Assembly: GCA_003551485.1 (NCBI GenBank)
Contig: PUMS01000389.1
Location: 1-11,020 of the forward strand
Direction: 5' to 3'
Source: Phycisphaeraceae bacterium
Lineage (GTDB): Bacteria; Planctomycetota; Phycisphaerae; Phycisphaerales; Phycisphaeraceae
DNA length: 11,020 nucleotides
The translations under genes and the position numbers were made by a program. The notes beneath the pieces were generated by a model that was not told where the DNA came from, made no database searches, and was given only the letters and a program-made list of their open reading frames with translations. Positions 6,801 to 11,020 of the stretch are shown here, piece by piece. The number at the start of each line of letters is the position of its first letter. Positions within the stretch are counted from its first letter, which is position 1.

Positions 6801-6850
6801 CTTCCGGGGCCTTCCGGGGTCTTCCGGGGTCTTCCGGGGTCTTCCGGGGG
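6801..6850. repeat. Five tandem copies of a 10-bp unit (CTTCCGGGGT)
   Basis: Units start at 6801, 6811, 6821, 6831 and 6841; they differ only in the last base (C, T, T, T, G). The array lies in the 148-base gap between the NIL gene, whose stop is at 6854, and the E1-like gene. On the transcribed strand it reads as repeated ACCCCGGAAG. Confidence 0.9.
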
Positions 6851-6853
6851 GGG

Positions 6854-7108
6854 TCAGGGGCTGACGAGGCTGCCGCCCTCGACCGGGTCGACGCGGACGC
6901 CCATTTCCTCGAGGTAGGCCACCGCGGCGTCGATCCTGTCGGGCTCGCCCTCGAACTGCAGGGCCATGATGCCGATGGCGCGGCTGACGCTGGCCTGGCG
7001 GATATCGAAGACCACGTCCGGGTACTGGCGTGCCATCCGCCAGACGCACGGTTCATCCTGGCAGCCACCCTCGAAGGTCAGCCAGCATCGTCGTCGGGTC
7101 TTGCTCAT
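6854..7108 (-). CDS. Stand-alone NIL-domain protein
   Basis: The 84-residue protein is essentially one NIL domain, the ferredoxin-like fold found at the C-terminus of MetN methionine transporters and in proteins linked to homocysteine formation. Recognisable stretches are CWLTF near the start, VFDIRQASVSRAIGIMALQF in the middle and AVAYLEEMGVRVDPVE near the end. Three cysteines (8, 16, 21) near the N-terminus are uncommon for the domain as I know it. AGGAG at 7117-7121 lies 8 bases from ATG 7108, which decides the start over GTG 7114. It lies 68 bases after the carrier gene, clearly in the same unit. Possible roles are sensing methionine or SAM, or acting as a scaffold or sulfur-handling accessory for the neighbouring enzymes. 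Confidence 0.8.
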   Translation of the reverse strand: MSKTRRRCWLTFEGGCQDEPCVWRMARQYPDVVFDIRQASVSRAIGIMALQFEGEPDRIDAAVAYLEEMGVRVDPVEGGSLVSP

Positions 7109-7149
7109 GTTCACATCTCCTGGGGTAGGGCCGATACGCGGGGCGGTGC

Positions 7150-7176
7150 GGGGTGGGTGTTGGGTGTTGGGGGGGG
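7150..7176 (+). other. G-run tract with G-quadruplex potential
   Basis: Four G-runs of 4, 3, 3 and 8 bases are separated by T, TGTT and TGTT, meeting the usual quadruplex pattern. The G-rich strand is the template strand of the sulfur-gene block; the mRNA is C-rich here, between the carrier and NIL genes. Confidence 0.5.
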
Positions 7177-7455
7177 TCAGCCGCCGGCGATGGCAGGGAC
7201 GATGGCCAGTTCATCACCGGGTTTGACCTGCGTGTCCAATTGGTCGAGGAAGCGGATGTCCTCATCGTTAAGGTAGAGGTTGATGAAGCGGTTGATCTCG
7301 TTGTCGGACTTGAACAGCCGCTTGCCCAGGTCGGGGTACTGCTGGCAGACGTTGCTGAGCACCTGGCGGACGCTGTCGCCCTCGATCTGGAGCGACTCCT
7401 GGCCGTCGGCCTGGGATCGCAGCGCGGTGGGAATCTGAACGGTAATGGCGGACAT
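7177..7455 (-). CDS. ThiS/MoaD-like ubiquitin-fold sulfur carrier
   Basis: Small beta-grasp proteins of this kind carry sulfur as a C-terminal thiocarboxylate. The 92-residue protein has the family's general build: an initial beta strand (AITVQIPTALR), a helix with VRQVLSNVCQQYPDL, FINLYLNDEDIRF, the loop VKPGDELAIVPAIAGG, and the essential Gly-Gly at the very end. AGGAG ends 10 bases before ATG 7455; the frame is open further upstream but lacks family similarity there. It lies 145 bases after the threonine-synthase-like gene and is followed by NIL and E1-like genes. The nearest functional models are CysO of Mycobacterium and HcyS of Wolinella, which deliver sulfur to cysteine and homocysteine synthesis. 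MoaD proper is unlikely, because no other molybdopterin gene is nearby. Confidence 0.85.
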   Translation of the reverse strand: MSAITVQIPTALRSQADGQESLQIEGDSVRQVLSNVCQQYPDLGKRLFKSDNEINRFINLYLNDEDIRFLDQLDTQVKPGDELAIVPAIAGG

Positions 7456-7600
7456 GTCGGTGAGGCTCCTGGCTTTGAGTGGGGTGGTGGGATCGGTTGA
7501 TTCCGGGCCGGCGCCCTGCGCCCGCAAGCGCGCCTCCAGCGCCGGTTGCGCGGCCGTGAGCGAGGCCCGGGCGTAGAAAGCCGAGCAGGTCGCCCGGCGG

Positions 7601-8863
7601 TCAGGCCGGGGCGGCGATCTTTTCCTTTCCGCCGCGCAGATGTTCGACCACCTGGTCGAACTCGTTGATCTTCGCAGCGATCACCGGGGCCTGCTCGAAC
7701 TGGCCCTGCATCACCTCGACGGTCTTGAGGCCGTTGCCGGTGACGCAGATGCAGATCGGCTCATCGCGCGGGATCGCGCCGGACTCGATCATCCGGATGG
7801 CGCAGGCCAGGGTCGTGCCGCCGGCGGGCTCGGTGAAGATGCCCTCGGTGCGTGCCAGCAGCTTGACGGCATCGAGGATTTCCTGGTCGGGTGCGCTGGC
7901 CGCGGCCCCGCCGCTTTCGCGCACGATCCGGATGACATAATAGCCGTCGGCGGGGTTTCCGATGGCGATGCTGCGGGCGATGGTGTGGGGCTTCTGGGGG
8001 TGGAAGATGTCCTCGCCCTCGGCGATGGCCTTGACCACCGGGTCGCAGCCGGCGGCCTGCGCGGCGTGGACCTTCGGGCCGTTGTCCTCGACCAGGCCCA
8101 GGCGGATCAACTCCTGATAGGCCTTCCACACCTTGGGCAGGATCGTGCCGCCGGCGACGGGGACGACGGTGTGGCGTGGCAGTTGCCAGCCCAGTTGCTC
8201 GGCGATCTCAAAGCCGTGGGTCTTGGCCCCTTCGGTGTAGAACGGCCGCAGGTTGACGTTGACGATGGCCCAGCGGTACTTGTCGGCGATCTGCGAGCAG
8301 AGGCGGTTGACGTCATCGTAGTTGCCGCGGATGCGGATCATGTTCGGCCCGAAGACGCGAGAGCCGACGATCTTGCCCTCCTCCAGGTCATCCGGCACCA
8401 TGACGAAGGCATCGAGCCCCGCGCCCGCGGCGTGCGCGGCGACGCTGTGGGCCAGGTTGCCCGTCGAGGCGCAGCCGACGGTGTCGAAGCCGAACTCGAT
8501 GGCCTTGGTCAGCGCCACGGCCACCACGCGGTCCTTGTAGGAGAAGGTGGGGTAGTTGGTCGAATCATCCTTGATGTAGAGCTCGCGAACGCCGAGTTCC
8601 GCCGCGAGCCGGTCGGCCCTGACCAGCGGCGTCCAACCGGAGCGCATCCCCGCCTGCGGCTCTCCATCGATCGGCAGCAGGTGGCGATAGCGCCACAGCG
8701 AGAGCGGGCCGGCCTCGATCGAGTCGCGGGTCACCACCCCCTCGAGCGCATCATAGTCATAAATCGTCTCGACCGGGCCGAAACAGTCATCGCAGACGGT
8801 TCGCGGCTCGATCGGATACTCGGCATCACATTCCTTGCATCGCAGGCAACATGCAGATTTCAT
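7601..8863 (-). CDS. thrC: Threonine-synthase-like PLP enzyme (fold type II), probably in sulfur amino-acid synthesis
   Basis: Threonine synthase converts O-phosphohomoserine to threonine. The 420-residue protein clearly belongs to that family. It has an N-terminal CxxC...CxxC zinc-ribbon-like segment (Cys9/12 and Cys24/27), the PLP lysine Lys110 in PTFSYKDR, CASTGNLAHSVAA, the phosphate-binding region VPVAGGTILPKVW, and TGNGLKT near the end. It belongs to the subtype with YPTFSYKDR rather than the classic NPTGSFKDRG. ATG 8863 is chosen over 8878 because GGAG lies 9 bases before it and the zinc-ribbon begins at once. It is the first gene behind a SAM-I riboswitch and the head of a cluster with a sulfur carrier. 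I therefore suspect that its co-substrate is thiocarboxylated carrier and its product homocysteine. The symbol records the family; the true reaction is open. Confidence 0.85.
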   Translation of the reverse strand: MKSACCLRCKECDAEYPIEPRTVCDDCFGPVETIYDYDALEGVVTRDSIEAGPLSLWRYRHLLPIDGEPQAGMRSGWTPLVRADRLAAELGVRELYIKDDSTNYPTFSYKDRVVAVALTKAIEFGFDTVGCASTGNLAHSVAAHAAGAGLDAFVMVPDDLEEGKIVGSRVFGPNMIRIRGNYDDVNRLCSQIADKYRWAIVNVNLRPFYTEGAKTHGFEIAEQLGWQLPRHTVVPVAGGTILPKVWKAYQELIRLGLVEDNGPKVHAAQAAGCDPVVKAIAEGEDIFHPQKPHTIARSIAIGNPADGYYVIRIVRESGGAAASAPDQEILDAVKLLARTEGIFTEPAGGTTLACAIRMIESGAIPRDEPICICVTGNGLKTVEVMQGQFEQAPVIAAKINEFDQVVEHLRGGKEKIAAPA

Positions 8864-8899
8864 TCGCACAGTCTCCATGGGGTCTCTGGCGAGGTCATG

Positions 8900-8927
8900 A
8901 AAAAACCCCGCCGACAAGACGGGGTTT
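8900..8927 (-). terminator. Intrinsic terminator of the SAM-I expression platform
   Basis: On the - strand AAACCCCG and CGGGGTTT (8927-8920 and 8910-8903) form a perfect 8-bp stem with a 9-base loop, followed by a run of six T (8905-8900). It ends about 37 bases before the start codon of the threonine-synthase-like gene, the right place for premature termination. Confidence 0.9.
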
Positions 8928-8954
8928 GCGGAACTGCATCGTTCGCACACACCC

Positions 8955-9078
8955 GCGTCTTATCTTCCCCCACACCGGGCAACCCGCGGCGGGGGAGGGA
9001 GTTCGCACCATTTCCCCATCCGGGGCGGTTGCGGTGGCGTCCTCGGGCCCTGACCCTCGGCCACTCTCGATAAGTCGC
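8955..9078 (-). ncRNA. SAM-I (S-box) riboswitch aptamer
   Basis: Read on the - strand, P1 is GCGACTTATC (9078-9069) paired with GATAAGACGC (8964-8955), with one A/A mismatch. The core follows the S-box consensus in order: GAGAGTGG, CGAGGGTCAGGGCCC, GCCACCGCAACC, a P3 hairpin CCCC-GGAT-GGGG, AATGGTGC and a CCCCC/GGGGG P4 stem. The 124-base length suits the family. Its 3' P1 strand, AAGACGCGGGT (8961-8951), can alternatively pair with ACCCCGTCTT (8925-8916), the 5' arm of the terminator, with one bulged C. That gives a textbook SAM-OFF switch: bound SAM keeps P1 closed and lets the terminator form. Confidence 0.92.
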
Positions 9079-9099
9079 GAGACACTGAATTCAGGACCG

Positions 9100-9128
9100 T
9101 TTATAGGCGAATCAACAAGCCATGTCAA
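9100..9128 (-). promoter_or_regulatory. Consensus sigma70 promoter of the SAM-regulated block
   Basis: On the - strand TTGACA (9128-9123), a 17-base spacer and TATAAA (9105-9100) are near-perfect. Transcription would begin near 9093, about 15 bases before P1 of the riboswitch, so the whole leader is transcribed. No other promoter of this quality is seen inside the block. Confidence 0.85.
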
Positions 9129-9312
9129 CCAGGGCAAACGCATGTAGGTGCGAAACAGGGTGGCATGGTCAGCGGCTGTCCGCAGCCGATGGCCATGACG
9201 GCCTGTGATTGGGGGTTCGCCGCATGGCCATCAGCCGCCCCGGGAAAGACGGCTGCTGACCATGCCACCCATGCTACATGCGTTCGCCCTGAACCCCGGC
9301 CCAGGGCAAACG
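9129..9312. repeat. Long imperfect inverted repeat, MITE-like, with flanking 12-bp direct repeats
   Basis: Left arm segments AGGGCAAACGCATGTAG (9131-9147) and GGGTGGCATGGTCAGC (9158-9173) have reverse complements at 9274-9290 (16 of 17) and 9255-9270 (16 of 16). Inside, GATGGCCATG (9188-9197) pairs with CATGGCCATC (9223-9232). CCAGGGCAAACG stands as a direct repeat at 9129-9140 and 9301-9312. There is no transposase. It may be a small non-autonomous element or a cruciform-forming regulatory site; the left arm ends 2 bases from the -35 box of the riboswitch promoter. Confidence 0.65.
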
Positions 9313-9768
9313 TGGGCATGACACATCTCGCGGCCGGTGGACCGGGGCTTCCTCCCTCTCCCCTCGGGAGAGGGGTCAGGGGTGAGGGCAGATTCGCGCC
9401 GCTCGTGCCGTTACTGAACCAAGGGTCGCCCCCCGGATGAGGCAGGAAGGATGGGATATGAAGCAATTGGGCATTTGCACCAAGTTCGCCCTGAACGCCA
9501 GCCAGAGCTAACCCGTGAACGTTGCATGGCAAGATACCCGCCGGGGAAAAAGGCCGAAATGTCGCTTAATGGCCGCACCGGGGGACCTATGGGCCATGCT
9601 CTGGGGCCCAACTACAACCGGAACGGGCGACCAACCGAAATCTACCGAAGCGGCGGCCACCGCCAATCACGTGCCCCCCTGCCCCCCCTCCATGCACACA
9701 TCAAACAGACCGCCGAGCACGGCCCACCCCGGTCGTCACCCCCACAGCCCCCAACAGCAACCGGCCAC
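9313..9768. other. Gene-free intergenic region downstream of rpsG
   Basis: Contains a REP-like repeat (9354-9424) and two further short repeats, but no credible gene on either strand. The palindromic 13-mer GTTC-GCCCT-GAAC at 9484-9496 also occurs at 9282-9294 inside the long inverted repeat. No intrinsic terminator with a T-run was found after the rpsG stop. Confidence 0.5.
9354..9424 (+). repeat. Extended REP-like repeat, copy 2
   Basis: CCCTCTCCC (9354-9362) and GGGAGAGGG (9366-9374) form a 9-bp stem with a 3-base loop, followed by GGGGTGAGGG. A conserved tail follows: AGATTCG, GCTCGTGCCGTTACTGAACC, AAGG. This tail is shared with copy 3, showing a repeat unit longer than the palindrome. 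Confidence 0.8.
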
Positions 9769-10245
<477 letters not shown>

Positions 10246-10272
10246 AGTCTGTCGTTCCTTTCAGGCTCATCC

Positions 10273-10291
10273 ATCCCGGCATGACCGGGAT
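10273..10291 (-). promoter_or_regulatory. Hairpin between rpsL and rpsG, possible S7 feedback site
   Basis: ATCCCGG (10273-10279) and CCGGGAT (10285-10291) make a perfect 7-bp stem with a 5-base loop, 28 bases before the rpsG start. In E. coli S7 represses its own operon by binding the rpsL-rpsG intercistronic RNA. The position fits, but sequence alone does not prove S7 binding. Confidence 0.4.
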
Positions 10292-10399
10292 CATCTGTTC
10301 ACCCGTAACCCCGCGCAAGCGGCACACCCGGCGCGCGTTACGGATTACTTGCCACCGATTTCCTGCTGCCAAAAGGGCATCTCGGCGGGTTCAGTGCGA

Positions 10400-10771
10400 T
10401 CACTTGCCCCGCTTGACGCCGTACTTGCTGCGGCTCTGCTTGCGGCCATCAACACCGAGACAGTCGAGTGCCCCGCGCACAACATGGTACCGCACGCCCG
10501 GCAGGTCGCGGACACGACCACCCCGCACGAGCACGATCGAGTGCTCCTGGAGGTTGTGGCCCTCGCCACCGATATAGGCGGTCACTTCCCGGCCGTTGGA
10601 CAACCGCACACGGGCGATCTTGCGAAGGGCAGAGTTCGGCTTCTTGGGCGTCACGGTACGGACCTGAAGGCACACACCGCGCTTGGCCGGGCAACTGTCG
10701 AGGTCCTTGACCTTGCTCTTGGCCCGGGGCATCCGCCTCGGATTGCGCACAAGCTGATTCGTCGTCGGCAT
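10400..10771 (-). CDS. rpsL: 30S ribosomal protein S12 (uS12)
   Basis: S12 sits at the decoding centre and helps control translational accuracy. The 123-residue protein has the standard ends (MPTTNQLVR..., ...RSKYGVKRGK) and the conserved TPKKPNSALRK with Lys43, YIGGEGHNLQEHS, and the RGGRV-DLPGVRYH loop. Position 88 in that loop is Arg (codon at 10508-10510). The streptomycin-sensitive E. coli and M. tuberculosis proteins have Lys there, and K88R is a known streptomycin-resistance change in M. tuberculosis. Asp89, the methylthiolation site, is kept. AGGAA stands 6 bases before ATG 10771. Transcribed with rpsG from the promoter at 10847-10875. Confidence 0.98.
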   Translation of the reverse strand: MPTTNQLVRNPRRMPRAKSKVKDLDSCPAKRGVCLQVRTVTPKKPNSALRKIARVRLSNGREVTAYIGGEGHNLQEHSIVLVRGGRVRDLPGVRYHVVRGALDCLGVDGRKQSRSKYGVKRGK

Positions 10772-10796
10772 AGTCGGTTCCTGCGGTTACATCCAG

Positions 10797-10831
10797 CCGG
10801 GCCCCACCAGTTCACACAGGGGGGCTCCCGG
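10797..10831 (-). promoter_or_regulatory. Stem-loop in the rpsL leader
   Basis: CCGGG + CCCC (10797-10805) pair with GGGG (10821-10824) and CCCGG (10827-10831), with a two-base bulge. The structure fills most of the approximately 70-base leader between the predicted start site and rpsL. It may be a ribosomal-protein feedback element or simply GC-rich structure. Confidence 0.35.
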
Positions 10832-10846
10832 GCAAGCAAGTCGGGC

Positions 10847-10875
10847 ATTATAAGCACCTACCTCCGGCCATGCAA
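10847..10875 (-). promoter_or_regulatory. Sigma70-type promoter of rpsL-rpsG
   Basis: On the - strand TTGCAT (10875-10870), a 17-base spacer and a perfect TATAAT (10852-10847). Transcription would start near 10840. This suits a highly expressed ribosomal-protein unit and shows that rpsL is the first gene. Confidence 0.85.
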
Positions 10876-10936
10876 CGCCATGTCGTGACGGATCAGGGCG
10901 AAGGGTGCATGACACTCGCCGCGGAAGGCTCTTGCT

Positions 10937-11015
10937 CCCTCTCCCCTTTTTCCGGGGGCGGGAGAGGGCTGGGGTGAGGGTAGATTCGTGCCGGTCGTGC
11001 CGTGGCTGAACCGAA
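10937..11015 (+). repeat. Extended REP-like repeat, copy 3
   Basis: CCCTCTCCC (10937-10945) and GGGAGAGGG (10960-10968) with a longer 14-base loop, then GGGGTGAGGG. The tail AGATTCGTGCCGGTCGTGCC followed by CTGAACCGAAGG matches copy 2 closely. It runs up to the window edge. Confidence 0.8.
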
Positions 11016-11020
11016 GGCCG

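Noticed and set aside
5593..7455. Molybdenum-cofactor or thiamine genes (moaD/moeB or thiS/thiF)
   Set aside because: The families overlap, but no other cofactor gene is present; the SAM switch, NIL protein and PLP enzyme indicate sulfur amino-acid metabolism instead.
7640..9073. 477-codon + strand open frame opposite the threonine-synthase-like gene
   Set aside because: It is the antisense shadow of a GC-rich gene; composition is Asp/Gly/Ala/Val-rich without motifs, and it covers the riboswitch.
8900..9093. T-box (threonine tRNA) leader before the threonine-synthase-like gene
   Set aside because: No T-box core sequence or specifier loop is seen, while the S-box core motifs occur in the right order and spacing.

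Overview
The window is GC-rich chromosomal DNA from a free-living bacterium. Codon use, an isolated nuoA, an rpsL-rpsG pair without fusA/tuf, a Tat-type lipoprotein and many GC-rich intergenic palindromes would suit a planctomycete (Phycisphaerae-like). That is an inference from style: no rRNA or diagnostic marker is present.

Layout. Positions 1-540 hold no convincing complete gene, only a palindrome, short direct repeats, an open frame without a start codon, and a G-run tract. On the + strand follow nuoA (Complex I subunit A, with its own promoter), a short-LID adenylate kinase, and a histone-deacetylase-fold amidohydrolase with a Tat/lipoprotein signal. A convergent intergenic region with two opposed REP-like palindromes follows. 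From about 3400 to the right edge everything is on the - strand.

The centre of interest is the - strand block 9128-3407. In transcription order it holds a consensus promoter, a SAM-I (S-box) riboswitch with terminator and antiterminator, a threonine-synthase-like PLP enzyme, a ThiS/MoaD-like sulfur carrier ending in Gly-Gly, a stand-alone NIL-domain protein, a ThiF/MoeB/E1-like activating enzyme, a DinB-superfamily protein, and a class-V cysteine desulfurase. Together these are the parts of a protein-thiocarboxylate sulfur-transfer pathway: the desulfurase supplies persulfide sulfur, the E1 enzyme adenylates the carrier and helps form the thiocarboxylate, and a PLP enzyme uses that sulfur. 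SAM-OFF control and the NIL protein point to homocysteine/methionine as the product. My working proposal is that the threonine-synthase-like enzyme makes homocysteine from O-phosphohomoserine and the thiocarboxylated carrier. This is not proven; ordinary threonine synthase activity remains the alternative.

The right end carries rpsL-rpsG (S12, S7) with a near-consensus promoter and hairpins in the leader and between the genes. Two directly oriented copies of a long REP-like repeat bracket the pair. S12 has Arg at position 88, where the streptomycin-sensitive E. coli and M. tuberculosis proteins have Lys. Between rpsG and the riboswitch promoter lie about 640 bases without a gene; they contain a roughly 160-bp imperfect inverted repeat that looks like a small MITE or a cruciform.
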